A DNA stretch of 64,000 bases from Gloeobacter morelensis MG652769 (GTDB taxonomy: Bacteria > Cyanobacteriota > Cyanobacteriia > Gloeobacterales > Gloeobacteraceae). This document shows positions 8,731 through 17,480 of this stretch, piece after piece. Within the stretch, counting starts at the first letter, position 1. Every line of letters starts with the position of its first letter. The stretch spans positions 2,666,001-2,730,000 of the forward strand of contig NZ_CP063845.1 in assembly GCF_021018745.1 (NCBI RefSeq), given 5' to 3'. A program made the position numbers and the translations under genes. The notes below the pieces were generated by a model that was not told the origin of the DNA, searched no databases, and saw only the letters and a list, made by a program, of their open reading frames with translations.

Positions 8731-9417
8731 ATGGTGAAGCGCCTTTTGATTGCCGGGTTGACAGGATACTTTTACGGTCGGGCGGCGGCCGACGCCCGAC
8801 AGCGGGTGAATGTCTTTGCTTCGCTCGCCTTGCAGGAGGCGGAGGGAGGGCGCACCCTGGAGTGCATTCGCCAGACCAAGGCAGCCGAGATCCCCGCCTG
8901 GCTCGACGAGTTGATGCAGCGCCATATCCGCGACGAGGAGCGCCACGCCGTGATTTTCCGCCGTGCTGTGGCCGCCGAAAAGATGAGCATCGATGCCGAG
9001 AGCCCGGCGGCGGTGCAGGCTTCGGCCAGTGTCGGAGAAGGATCGATCAAGCGCTTCCACAAAAGCGAAGATCTGGCGGAAATTCCTCTGGCGGACTTGC
9101 TCGCGGGCATTTTGATCGCCGAGGAAGGGGGAGTGCGCGCCTTTCGCAGTCTGCTCCGCACCATCCCGGTGCAACTGAGCAAAACCCGCGCCGGGCTCGC
9201 ATCGGTCCTGGCCGACGAGGAGCGCCACGTGCGCTACCTCACCGACACCCTGCGCACGCTGGGGGCAAGCCGCACCGCCGAGCGGATGCGCCGGCGGATC
9301 GAAAATCAGGTCTTCGATGATTTTGGCAAGATTGTCGAGCATCTGCTCTCGCGCAAGGAGCGGCCCGTGCTGGTGAAGGCGGGTGTCGATACGGAACTGG
9401 CCGGCGAAGCGCTTTAG
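8731..9417 (+). CDS. Ferritin-like di-iron family protein
   Basis: The 228-residue, mostly helical protein has two repeated motifs expected of a four-helix di-iron centre: a glutamate in ALQEAEGG, then DEERHAVIF, then a glutamate pair in IAEEGG, then DEERHVRYL. These give the E / E-x-x-H / E / E-x-x-H spacing of ferritin- and rubrerythrin-like folds. The N-terminus (KRLLIAGLTGYFYGRAAADARQR) is basic and moderately hydrophobic and may be a membrane-associated or amphipathic helix. It diverges from sbcC. The substrate is unknown: iron storage, peroxide reduction or an oxygenase role all fit. Confidence 0.65.
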   Translation: MVKRLLIAGLTGYFYGRAAADARQRVNVFASLALQEAEGGRTLECIRQTKAAEIPAWLDELMQRHIRDEERHAVIFRRAVAAEKMSIDAESPAAVQASASVGEGSIKRFHKSEDLAEIPLADLLAGILIAEEGGVRAFRSLLRTIPVQLSKTRAGLASVLADEERHVRYLTDTLRTLGASRTAERMRRRIENQVFDDFGKIVEHLLSRKERPVLVKAGVDTELAGEAL

Positions 9418-9511
9418 GGCAGATCCGTCGACAACTGGCACAACAAGCTGTGGGCATTTCGATTTCGCACGCCATTGCCTTTCCCCGTGTGTGCCGCCGG
9501 GCGCCGTACAT

Positions 9512-10723
9512 TCAAACGGGCGTGCGGCCAAGGCGCCAGGCGGCAAGCAGGAACAGCCCCAGGGCGAACAGCAGCAGTACCCCCACCTGCGGCAGGACTC
9601 CGCCGATGCCTTCGTCGCGCAACAGCACGTTTTGGTAGCCTTCCAAGGCCCAGTACTGGGGGGTGAGGGTGGCCAGTCTGCGCATCAATTCGGGCATCAC
9701 GAAACCAGGTACCAAAATGCCGCCCAGGGCGGCGAGCACGACCACCAGCGCGCTTGCGATTCCCCCCAACTGCTCGGGCGTCTCGAACAGGGTGGCGATG
9801 AGCAGCCCCAGGCTGGTGGCCACCGCCGCAACGGCCAGGGTGACCAGGATGAGCGCCGGCCACTGCGCCCCCACCTGCAGGCCAAGGCCGAAGATGCCCA
9901 GGGCAAACATCAGAGCCGCCTGGACAAGATTGATCAGATAAAAAGGCAACAGTTTGCCCGCGAGTAGCACAGCAATGCTCAGGGGTGCCGCCGCGAGGCG
10001 GGTGAGGGTGCCGCTCTGTCGCTCGCGCAGAATCGAGAGGGCCAGGGCGTTGACAATGAAGAAAATACCGAAGATTGTCCAGGCCGGGACGTTCTGCTGG
10101 AGGCTACCGGGGCGCTGGGCGGGCGGGGCGCTGCCGCTCGGGTACTCCTCTTTGAGCGCAACTTCCCCTACCTGCAAATTGTCGAAAGCACCCGCCAGCG
10201 GCAAAAAAACCAGCGGGTCCGGACTTTGGGCCGCCAGGTCGTCGACGCGCTCGCGCAGACGAATGGGCAGCACCACCTCGGCCAGCGTGCGCTCCGCCGC
10301 CCCCCGGATCGCTCCCTGGATAGGAGCGAGCAACTCGCGCGGAGCGGCCGGATCGACGATGAAACCGACGCTGGGTTGCCCACCGCCCTCGGCCAGACGG
10401 CTGAAGTTGTCGCCGAAGACAACTGCCGCCGCCGCCTCGCGGCTTCTCAGGCGAGCCTCGGCCGCAGCGCGATCTGGGGCTGCCTCCAGGCGCACGGCCC
10501 CGGAGAGCCGGTCGAGGATTTTGGCGGCCACCGGGCCGCGGTCGGCATTGATCGTCAGTACCCGTGGCAATTGGCCGCGATTGTAAAGCCCGGCGAGGGC
10601 CTGGCTCATCACCAGCAAAAACAGCGCCGGCAGAATGAAAAGGGTGACGATGGCCGTGCGGTCGCCGGCCAGCAGGCGCAGATCCTTCCAGGTGAGCGCC
10701 CAGATCTGGCGCAGTGTTTTCAC
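9512..10723 (-). CDS. ABC-2 type transporter permease
   Basis: This 403-residue membrane protein has one N-terminal TM segment (IVTLFILPALFLLVMSQA), a large extracytoplasmic loop of about 170 residues, and five to six C-terminal TM segments, the usual YhhJ/DrrB-like ABC-2 layout. The GTG start at 10723 is chosen because it overlaps the ATPase stop (TGA in GTGA, 10720-10723), a typical translational coupling, and begins at the conserved cytoplasmic segment ALTWKDLRLLAGDR. The longer open frame upstream is a shadow of the ATPase gene. With the ATPase it forms an exporter for an unknown lipophilic, drug-like or polysaccharide substrate. Confidence 0.85.
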   Translation of the reverse strand: MKTLRQIWALTWKDLRLLAGDRTAIVTLFILPALFLLVMSQALAGLYNRGQLPRVLTINADRGPVAAKILDRLSGAVRLEAAPDRAAAEARLRSREAAAAVVFGDNFSRLAEGGGQPSVGFIVDPAAPRELLAPIQGAIRGAAERTLAEVVLPIRLRERVDDLAAQSPDPLVFLPLAGAFDNLQVGEVALKEEYPSGSAPPAQRPGSLQQNVPAWTIFGIFFIVNALALSILRERQSGTLTRLAAAPLSIAVLLAGKLLPFYLINLVQAALMFALGIFGLGLQVGAQWPALILVTLAVAAVATSLGLLIATLFETPEQLGGIASALVVVLAALGGILVPGFVMPELMRRLATLTPQYWALEGYQNVLLRDEGIGGVLPQVGVLLLFALGLFLLAAWRLGRTPV

Positions 10724-11664
10724 GGTTCGTCCCTGAGCGAGCGGCCGGTCAGTTGCAAAAAGACCGCCTCCAGACTCGATTCGACCAGTTGCACGCCCGA
10801 AACGCCGATTCCCGCTTTGCTGAGCACTTCCAGGGCCGCCACGAGCACCTGCTGGGGGCGGTGGGCGGCCATCGTCACCCGGCCACCCCCTTCTTCCTCC
10901 TGGTGCACCCCGACCACCCCCGGCAGGGCGACGAGCGCGGCGGCGGCCTCCTCCAGGGGCTGCTGCACCGTGAGCACCACCAGACCGTGGCCGGCTGCCG
11001 CCTGCAGTTGGGCCGGGGTGCCCTGGGCGATCAGCCGGCCGCCGTCCACGATCGCGACGCGCCGGCACAGCCGTTCGACTTCCTCCAGGTAGTGGCTGGT
11101 GTAGACGATCGCCACTCCCTCCCGGCTCAGTTGTTCGATGCCCTCGAAGATGCGGTTGCGGCTTTGGGGGTCCACGCCCACGGTCGGTTCGTCCAGCAGC
11201 AGCAAGCGCGGCTCGTGAATCAGGCCAATCGCCAGGTTCAATCGCCGCTGCATGCCGCCAGAGAAGCATTCGACCGGTGCGCGCCCGCGCTCGGCAAGGC
11301 CCACCACTTCGAGCACCGCCCCGATGCGGGCCGCCAGACGCCTGCCGGACAGGCCATAAAGTTCGCCCCAAAAAGCAAGATTGTCGCGAGCACTCAACCC
11401 CGGATAGACGGCCAACTCCTGGGGCACGATGCCCACCAGGCGTTTCGCCGCGCAAGCGGAGCGGACCAGGTCCAGGCCCGCCACCCGGACCGACCCTCTA
11501 TCCGGCGCCACCAGCCCTGCGAGCATCTTGATGGTGGTCGATTTGCCGGCTCCGTTCGGCCCGAGCAGACCAAAAATTTCGCCCGCGGCCACCTGAAAGG
11601 TCAGGCCGACGACCGCCTGCCGGTTGCCGTAGGACTTGTGCAGGTCACAGGCGTCAAGGAGCAT
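10720..11664 (-). CDS. ABC transporter ATP-binding protein (ABC-2/DrrA type)
   Basis: The 314-residue ATPase has Walker [10 protein letters not shown] (about residues 38-46), the signature [12 protein letters not shown], Walker [13 protein letters not shown] and the switch histidine in YTSHYLEE. It has the ~80-residue C-terminal extension common in the DrrA/CcmA group that partners ABC-2 permeases. It is the first gene of a two-gene operon and overlaps the permease start by 4 nt. The ATP hydrolysed here drives export by the permease. The substrate cannot be inferred from the context. Confidence 0.9.
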   Translation of the reverse strand: MLLDACDLHKSYGNRQAVVGLTFQVAAGEIFGLLGPNGAGKSTTIKMLAGLVAPDRGSVRVAGLDLVRSACAAKRLVGIVPQELAVYPGLSARDNLAFWGELYGLSGRRLAARIGAVLEVVGLAERGRAPVECFSGGMQRRLNLAIGLIHEPRLLLLDEPTVGVDPQSRNRIFEGIEQLSREGVAIVYTSHYLEEVERLCRRVAIVDGGRLIAQGTPAQLQAAAGHGLVVLTVQQPLEEAAAALVALPGVVGVHQEEEGGGRVTMAAHRPQQVLVAALEVLSKAGIGVSGVQLVESSLEAVFLQLTGRSLRDEP

Positions 11665-11772
11665 CAGACCATCTTAGATGGTGGCGATCCCCCACTGGGC
11701 CTCTCCCTTGTGGAGGATATGGGGTTCTTGCATTTTCCCACTTTGGAGTAAGCTTACGGCAGTGGTGGGGAG

Positions 11773-12366
11773 ATGCCGTCGATGTGGCGCAGGCCAGTGC
11801 TGGTCGCCATTTTGCTTGCCAGCCTGGGGCTACCTGCCCCGGCCAGCGAAAATGCCCAACTGGCGCTGTGGCGGCAGGTTTCCTTTCCGCTTGAAGACTT
11901 CAGCGGCTTTTCTTCGCGCTTCGGCTGGCGCACCTCGCCCACCGGCGCCCGCCGCCGCGAATTTCATAGCGGCCTCGACATGCCCGCGCCGGTGGGCACC
12001 TACATCCGGGCCTGGGCCGACGGGCAGGTGCGCACGGTGCGCTACGACGGGCGCTGCGGCTGGCACGTCGTCGTCACCTCCGGCGATTGGACGAGTACCT
12101 ACTGCCACATCAGCGCCGTGGGCGTCCAGGAAGGCAGTACGGTGCGCGCCGGGGAAGTGGTGGCGGCAGTAGGCAGTACGGGACGCTCCACCGGGCCGCA
12201 TCTGCACTGGACCTTGCGCCACCGCGGCAAACTTGTCGACCCTGAACTGGTGCTGCAGGCGATGCAATTGGCCTGGCAGGGTGCGGCGGCTCCCGAGGTG
12301 GCCCCCGCCCAGGATGTCCCCGACGAAGCGCAGCAAAGTCCGCTGCCGGTGGGCGAGCAGCCGTAG
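11773..12366 (+). CDS. Secreted M23-family (LytM) metallopeptidase
   Basis: The 197-residue protein carries a signal peptide (RRPVLVAILLASLGLPAPAS) and one LytM domain. Zinc ligands are visible in FHSGLDMPAP (H-x3-D) and GPHLHWTL (second His of H-x-H), and TYCHIS supplies the catalytic histidine. Such enzymes cut peptide cross-links in peptidoglycan; all key residues are present, so it is probably active rather than an EnvC-like activator. ATG at 11773 and 11782 are both possible; the second gives a more compact signal peptide. The C-terminus after residue 170 is a short low-complexity tail. Confidence 0.85.
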   Translation: MPSMWRRPVLVAILLASLGLPAPASENAQLALWRQVSFPLEDFSGFSSRFGWRTSPTGARRREFHSGLDMPAPVGTYIRAWADGQVRTVRYDGRCGWHVVVTSGDWTSTYCHISAVGVQEGSTVRAGEVVAAVGSTGRSTGPHLHWTLRHRGKLVDPELVLQAMQLAWQGAAAPEVAPAQDVPDEAQQSPLPVGEQP

Positions 12367-12401
12367 GCTATCATGCGGTAGCACTGCACCGCTGAAGGCT
12401 C

Positions 12402-13922
12402 ATGGCGCGTTCGCAGGCCCCTGGGGCGTCTCCTTTTTGCCTCTTTTACCACGAGAAGACCAAGTACTCTCCCGAAGGTCTCACCCGGCGCCGGAGTGCG
12501 CTCGACTGGTCGAAGCAGCCCACCGCCACCAAGGAGTACCGCACCGGCGAACTGCTCGATCTGAGGCCCTACCTGCCCGGCCAGGGGCTGGAGCAGGCGG
12601 ACGATCCGCGCAGTCGCCTGTCGCGGGTGCTCTATCTCACCTACGGGGCGACGGCGGTGGTGCCCTACCCCGAGCGGCCTTTTTATATGCGCGCCGCCCC
12701 CTCGGCGGGCGGGCTATATCCGGCGGAAGTGTATCTGGTAAGCCGCGGCGACGATCCGCGGCTGCCGCCCGGGATCTACAACTACCAGGTGCCCAGCCAC
12801 AGTTTGGTGCGCTTCTGGAGCGGGGATGTGTGGGAGGAAACCCGCGAGGCGTGTTTCGGGCATCCCGCCTTCGAGCGCGCTTCCTACGCCGTCGTGGTCA
12901 GTGGCGTGTTTTATCGCTCGGCATGGCGGTATGAAGATCGGGCCTACCGGCGGGTCTTTCTTGACAGCGGCCACCTGTTGGGCAATCTGGAACTGGCCGC
13001 CGCCCTTGCCGATTATCGCGTCCGGCTGGTCACCGGGTTCGCCGACGACGCGCTCAATGCGCTGTTATTTTTGCCGGCCTCAGAAGAAGAAGTGCTGGCG
13101 GTGGCCGTACTTGCCGAGGGGGCGGATGCGGACCCCGAAGACGGTCCCACGGCCCTGCCCTCGCCGGTGCAGTTCGATTACCCGCCGGTTCCCGAGGGCC
13201 AGCGCCTCGCTTACCTGCACGAGGTGTCCAAGCTCGTCACCGCCCCCGAAGGATCTGTGGCGGATTGCGGGACTGAGGACAAATACAACTTTCCGTTTTG
13301 TCTGAAGGTGCCGGTGGCTGGGGAAGCGCTCGACTGGCGGGGGACATTGGACGAAACCATCCTGCACCGCCGCTCCACCCGGCAGTACACCGGCGCGGAT
13401 CTCAGATTTGACGAGTTGGCGGCGTTGCTCGATTTCACCTACCGGCCGCAGCGCTACGCGGATCAGGGGTTGGATCCCGACCCGCAGTACGCCCATTTGT
13501 TTTTGCTCTCGACTTTTGTGGTTGTGCTGGGTGTGGAGGGTCTGGAGGCGGGTTGCTACTATTACGCGCCCCGGGTGGGCGAATTGCGCCAGATTCGCTT
13601 CAAGCACTTTCGCCGCGAGGTGCACCACCTCTGCCTGGGCCAGGAACTCGGCCGCGACAGTGCGGCTGTCGTCATCCACACCGCCGATCTGCAGACGGCG
13701 GCGGAGCGCTTTGGCGAGCGGGTCTACCGCACGCTGCACCTCGATAGCGGCCACCTCGGCCAACGGCTCAACCTGGCCGCGATTCACCTGGGCTTGGGGG
13801 TGAGCGGCATCGGCGGGTTCTTCGACGACGAGGTCAACGAAGTGCTGGGCATCCCCGAGCAGGAGGCCGTGCTCTACATCACCACCCTTGGCCGCCCGCA
13901 GCCGCAGCGGGGCGGCGAGTGA
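12402..13922 (+). CDS. SagB/ThcOx-type dehydrogenase with two nitroreductase-fold domains
   Basis: The 506-residue protein contains two nitroreductase-like halves (about residues 30-245 and 290-500). Each has an R-S-x-R/L core (RRSALDWS; HRRSTRQYTG), an AGGLYPAEVYLV or related strand, and a DSGHLLGNLELAA / DSGHLGQRLNLAA flavin-region motif. SagB-family enzymes use FMN to oxidise azolines in thiazole/oxazole peptides, but stand-alone relatives of unknown substrate are common in cyanobacteria. No cyclodehydratase or precursor peptide is visible nearby, so a RiPP role is not supported. The next gene starts inside its stop codon. Confidence 0.8.
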   Translation: MARSQAPGASPFCLFYHEKTKYSPEGLTRRRSALDWSKQPTATKEYRTGELLDLRPYLPGQGLEQADDPRSRLSRVLYLTYGATAVVPYPERPFYMRAAPSAGGLYPAEVYLVSRGDDPRLPPGIYNYQVPSHSLVRFWSGDVWEETREACFGHPAFERASYAVVVSGVFYRSAWRYEDRAYRRVFLDSGHLLGNLELAAALADYRVRLVTGFADDALNALLFLPASEEEVLAVAVLAEGADADPEDGPTALPSPVQFDYPPVPEGQRLAYLHEVSKLVTAPEGSVADCGTEDKYNFPFCLKVPVAGEALDWRGTLDETILHRRSTRQYTGADLRFDELAALLDFTYRPQRYADQGLDPDPQYAHLFLLSTFVVVLGVEGLEAGCYYYAPRVGELRQIRFKHFRREVHHLCLGQELGRDSAAVVIHTADLQTAAERFGERVYRTLHLDSGHLGQRLNLAAIHLGLGVSGIGGFFDDEVNEVLGIPEQEAVLYITTLGRPQPQRGGE

Positions 13923-14599
13923 TGCACTGCTGGTCCTTCGTTGCGGCGCTGCTGTTGCTGACGGCCATCGGCGCCGCTGCCCAGATTCCCCCTGCGCCGC
14001 CGGGATCCAAACCGCTACCCAACTCTGAACTGGAGCGAGAAAGCCCGGTCTTCCGCCGCTGGATCGCCAACCCGCCGGATTTGCTCTACGACATTGAAAA
14101 CGGCCAGGCTTTCCCGACCCGCCTGGGCATCGGTATCGCCTTCACCCCCAGCCGCAGCGGCGAGATTGCTTACACCGCGACGCTGCAGGATGTCGTTCTG
14201 GGGGGAACGCGTCTGAGCTTGAGCGGCGATTTTTGGCGCAGCGGCACCAGCAACCAGCAGTGGGGGGCGAACGCACGCTATTACATCCTGCCCCTTGGGT
14301 CGTACTTCAACGTCGCCCCCCAGTTCGGCTACCGCAACCTGGTCATCGACGGGATCACCCGCAACGGTCTGGAGGCGGGGGCCAAGTTTTTATTCGCCCT
14401 CTCGCCGCGGGCCGCCGATATCGCTTTTATTCCTTCGTGGGTGAGCCCCGACCAGGGTGGGGCGATCACCCGGCTATTGCTTGAGTTCGGCTATTCGCTC
14501 AATCCGCGCCTGCGGCTGACTACTACCGTCCAGTGGGTCAATTCATCCATTCGCACCGACACCAGCTTTGGGGTGAACCTTGAACTGATCGGCTTCTAG
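13922..14599 (+). CDS. Predicted outer-membrane beta-barrel protein, family unrecognised
   Basis: The 225-residue product has a signal peptide (CWSFVAALLLLTAIGAAAQ) and then alternating amphipathic strands (LGIGIAFTPS, IAYTATLQDVVL, TRLSLSGDFW, YYILPLGSYFNVAPQFGY). It ends in an aromatic residue (NLELIGF), the pattern of a small outer-membrane barrel. The ATG overlaps the preceding stop by one base (TGATG), so the two are probably translated together; a GTG one codon earlier is the alternative. The coupling to a flavin oxidoreductase is unexplained. I do not recognise the family. Confidence 0.65.
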   Translation: MHCWSFVAALLLLTAIGAAAQIPPAPPGSKPLPNSELERESPVFRRWIANPPDLLYDIENGQAFPTRLGIGIAFTPSRSGEIAYTATLQDVVLGGTRLSLSGDFWRSGTSNQQWGANARYYILPLGSYFNVAPQFGYRNLVIDGITRNGLEAGAKFLFALSPRAADIAFIPSWVSPDQGGAITRLLLEFGYSLNPRLRLTTTVQWVNSSIRTDTSFGVNLELIGF

Positions 14600-14753
14600 A
14601 GCGCCGGTCCAGAACCTACGCCGCTTGCGCATGCCCGGCAGGAAGGCGCGGTGGGTGGGATGGCGGATTTCCAGTGCGTGCCCGCTTTGCGTGGCGACTG
14701 CAGCGAGGGGTGTGGACGGTAGCGGCGCAGCCAGGCCAAGGGCGCACTCCTGC

Positions 14754-14787
14754 AAAAAAGACGGCAGGCCCGTGGGAGCTTGCCGTC
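14754..14787 (-). terminator. Intrinsic terminator of the secreted repeat-protein gene
   Basis: On the minus strand a 7-bp stem (tgccgtc at 14781-14787 paired with gacggca at 14760-14766) is followed by six U residues encoded by 14754-14759. It lies about 30 bp after the stop of the gene at 14817-15584. Confidence 0.8.
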
Positions 14788-14816
14788 GGAAGGTTTGGAT
14801 TTGTCCTGGTGTAGAA

Positions 14817-15584
14817 CTACGGAGCAGGCGAGGGAGTAGTCGGCTCGGCCACCGGCGGGATGGTCGTCGTTCGGGTGCGCACAACCTCGCCTGCTTCGTT
14901 GGTAAGGGTCTGGGTGCGGGTGGCACCGCCCTCGGGGTTGCCGGTGACGGCGGTGTCGACGGTGCGGGTGTTGCCGCCGGGGCCGGTGACGGTGCTCTGT
15001 TTGGTGAGGCCCGCGCCCTGCTCAAAATCGGCGTCCGTGGTCTTGGTGCGAATCACCTCGCCCGCTTCGTTGGTGGTGGTTTGGGTGCGGGTCAGGCCGC
15101 CGTCGGGATTTTTGGTCACCGTCGAATCGACGGTGCGGGTGTTGCCGCCGGGGCCGGTGATCGTGCTCTCTTTGGTGAGACCCGTGCCCTGCTCAAAATC
15201 GGCGTTGGTCGTCTTGGAGCGCACGACTTCGCCCTGGTCGTTGGTGAAGTTGGTCGTCCGGGAGCGGCCGACACCGGTCTCAGGGTCGTAGGTGGTGTTG
15301 ACATTGCGATCGACCCCAAGGGTGTTGCCCCGGGGACCGGTATAGGTGCCGTCGTAGGTCTTGGTCACACCCTGGCCGGGGGCATAGGAGCGGTCGCGGG
15401 TGCCGTCGAAGCTGCCCGGACGGTTGAAGTTGGCCGGACGGTTAAAACCGGCGCCTGCCCGATTCAAGCCGGCACCGCCGTATCCGCCGCCGCGCCCCCG
15501 CCATTGGGCTTCGGAGGGAGTGGCGGTTGCCGCCAGCAAAAGCAGCGCAGCGGCGAGAGGGAAAAGCTTCTGCATGAAATACAA
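14817..15584 (-). CDS. Secreted Thr/Gly-rich protein with three tandem repeats
   Basis: The 255-residue protein has a signal peptide (KLFPLAAALLLLAATATPSEA), a Gly/Arg/Asn-rich segment to residue 65, then three ~55-residue repeats. Each repeat contains a TGPGGNTRTVD (or TGPRGNTLGVD) turn followed by N-E-A-G-E-V-x-R-T-K-T-T and an ADFEQG linker. The last two copies are most alike. It ends in a Pro-rich tail. The composition suggests an extracellular or cell-wall-associated beta-repeat protein. No catalytic motif is visible. ATG at 15584 or the second Met three codons on (MQKLF) could be used. Confidence 0.75.
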   Translation of the reverse strand: MYFMQKLFPLAAALLLLAATATPSEAQWRGRGGGYGGAGLNRAGAGFNRPANFNRPGSFDGTRDRSYAPGQGVTKTYDGTYTGPRGNTLGVDRNVNTTYDPETGVGRSRTTNFTNDQGEVVRSKTTNADFEQGTGLTKESTITGPGGNTRTVDSTVTKNPDGGLTRTQTTTNEAGEVIRTKTTDADFEQGAGLTKQSTVTGPGGNTRTVDTAVTGNPEGGATRTQTLTNEAGEVVRTRTTTIPPVAEPTTPSPAP

Positions 15585-15634
15585 CGCCTCAGTGCGTAGA
15601 ACGAACTATTGGACTTGCTGCCGCCCGTGATCGT

Positions 15635-17371
15635 TCAAGGGCTCCCCTGATCGGTGTACTTGCCAAGCAAATGGTCCACACGCTCCCGCGTCGTCGGCGA
15701 TAGGCCGGCCGCCTCCAGGGCCGCGGCAAATCCGGCGTCGAGGCGGTTGCGCAACACCACCAGCAGGCCCGCCGGCTGTCGCCAATCGCTGACCCCCAGT
15801 CGTTCCAATAGCAGCATGGCGGCGGCGGCCTGTCCGACCGCCGCCTCGGGCTGCTCGACGCTGGCGAGCGCTTCGGCCAGTGCCGCGCGCAGGGTGCCTT
15901 CCCACCATAGATCTGCGAGCCCCCCCGCCAGGGTCAGCCCCTGCTCCAGCAGCGCGACGGCCTCGCCGCTGCGGGACATCAAAAGCCGCAGGCTGCCCAA
16001 TCCCGCCAGGGCGACCACCTCGGCGGGGCGCTCTTTGGCCCGGCGACTCAGTTCTAGTCCTTGCTGCAGATAGTGCTCCGCCTCGCCGTAGCGCTCCGCG
16101 TCGAGCACCTCCTGAAACTGGAGCGCCTGAGTGCGGGCATTGCCCAGGTTGGCAAGGGCGTGGGCCTGCCCCGGCAGATCGCCGCTCTGGCGCGCGTAGA
16201 CCAGGGCCCGCTCGAACAGTTCGACAGCCGCGTCGAACTCGCGCAGCCGCAGGTGGGTGCTGCCCTGGTTGACCCAGTGGGCGACCCACACGCGCGCTTC
16301 GGTGAGGTTGTCCGGGTCCGCCAGTGCTTCGCGGTGCAGCGCCAGCGAGCGTGGGTAATCCCCCAACAGCCGGGCGGTGTATCCCAGCAAATTGAGCACT
16401 TTTGCTTTTTCGGCGGCCATCCCGTCCGCGCGCAGCGGTTCGCCCAGATAGGTGAGCGCCGCGCGCAGGTAAGGCCCGTCGAAGACGGCCAGCAATCCCC
16501 CATAGAGCGGAAAGTAAGGCTGGGCGGCAAAGGCGCGCAGGATCTGCAGGGCGTTTTGAAAGCTCGCTTGACTCAGTGCCCGCTGCCGCACCATCGCCTG
16601 GGCAAAATCGGCCCAGAAAATCGCAAAAGTCAAAAATGTCGAAGTCAGAATCTGCAGGCGCGCCTGCTCGCCCAGGTTGGCAAAGCGTTGCTCAAAGGAA
16701 CGCACCAGATGGCGCTCGATGCGCCTGAGCAGCACGGTCAGTTCGATCCAGGCCGTTGCGTCGAATTTGTCGGCGGCACGAAAGTTGCCCGCGCTCTCGC
16801 CGCGGTCGAGCGCTTCGAACAGTGCCCTGAGTTGTCCTGCGGGCAGGCGGCCCGCCCAGGCGCCCCAGGGGCCGGTGCGTACAAAGCCGAGCGGTTCGCG
16901 CCCGGCGGTATAGAGCCAATCGAGCAAATTGGCCTCCATCTGAAAGTACAAGGTCAACCCCCGGCGCAGGCCGACGGCCAGACGCGAGGGCTCCTCGCCG
17001 CGCTTCTCGAGCAATGCCGCCACCGTCTGCCATTCGTCGTCGGTGAGGGCAAGCGGACCGTTCAGGTCCATGCCCGCAAGCAGCAGGCCCGGCCACCCGT
17101 CCGGGGCCGCTTCGGCCAGATCGCGGGTATAGGCGCGCAGTTGCATCTCCCGCCGGTTGGTACTCTGCAGTTCGCGCCAGATCCGGGCAATCAGCTTGAG
17201 GGTACGCGCGGTACTCGACTCGGCCGCCGTCGCAGCGAGCAACTGCTCCAGATAGGCGTCAAACTCGTCCCCCATCTCCAGCAGTACCGGCTTGAGCAGG
17301 TGGGCGATGGCCTCCGGGGAACGGGCCGAGCGCGCCCGGGTGATCAGATTGTCAAAATATGCGTTGCCCAT
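15635..17371 (-). CDS. Tetratricopeptide-repeat protein
   Basis: The 578-residue product is almost entirely helical. From about residue 270 to the end it shows TPR-like helix pairs (LNLLGYTARLLGDYPRSLAL; ALANLGNARTQALQFQEVLD; AEHYLQQGLELSRRAKERPA; VALLEQGLTLAGGLADLWWEG). The N-terminal half has no clear match. No signal peptide or membrane segment is seen, so it is probably a cytoplasmic scaffold. The ATG at 17371 (MGNAYFDNLITRAR) is preferred over an upstream in-frame start whose added 58 residues look non-coding and overlap the divergent hydrolase promoter region. A role in regulation or complex assembly is only a family-level guess. Confidence 0.75.
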   Translation of the reverse strand: MGNAYFDNLITRARSARSPEAIAHLLKPVLLEMGDEFDAYLEQLLAATAAESSTARTLKLIARIWRELQSTNRREMQLRAYTRDLAEAAPDGWPGLLLAGMDLNGPLALTDDEWQTVAALLEKRGEEPSRLAVGLRRGLTLYFQMEANLLDWLYTAGREPLGFVRTGPWGAWAGRLPAGQLRALFEALDRGESAGNFRAADKFDATAWIELTVLLRRIERHLVRSFEQRFANLGEQARLQILTSTFLTFAIFWADFAQAMVRQRALSQASFQNALQILRAFAAQPYFPLYGGLLAVFDGPYLRAALTYLGEPLRADGMAAEKAKVLNLLGYTARLLGDYPRSLALHREALADPDNLTEARVWVAHWVNQGSTHLRLREFDAAVELFERALVYARQSGDLPGQAHALANLGNARTQALQFQEVLDAERYGEAEHYLQQGLELSRRAKERPAEVVALAGLGSLRLLMSRSGEAVALLEQGLTLAGGLADLWWEGTLRAALAEALASVEQPEAAVGQAAAAMLLLERLGVSDWRQPAGLLVVLRNRLDAGFAAALEAAGLSPTTRERVDHLLGKYTDQGSP

Positions 17372-17480
17372 CGCCGTTTTCCTTAGCCCAGAGCGCCATC
17401 CTAGCTTCCGGCTTTCCCCATGCCGCGGCCCGTGGACAGGTAGAATCAGAAATAAATCTTCACGACCGACAGGAGTCCGG

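Noticed and set aside
10724-11455. N-terminal extension of the ABC permease frame
   Set aside because: These 244 residues are an out-of-frame reading of the ATPase gene; the coupled GTG at 10723 explains the true start.
12402-13922. SagB-type protein as part of a thiazole/oxazole peptide cluster
   Set aside because: No YcaO-type cyclodehydratase, precursor peptide or dedicated transporter lies nearby.
16061-17386. 441-codon plus-strand open frame
   Set aside because: Antisense to the TPR gene, which has coherent repeats; this frame has no recognisable domain.
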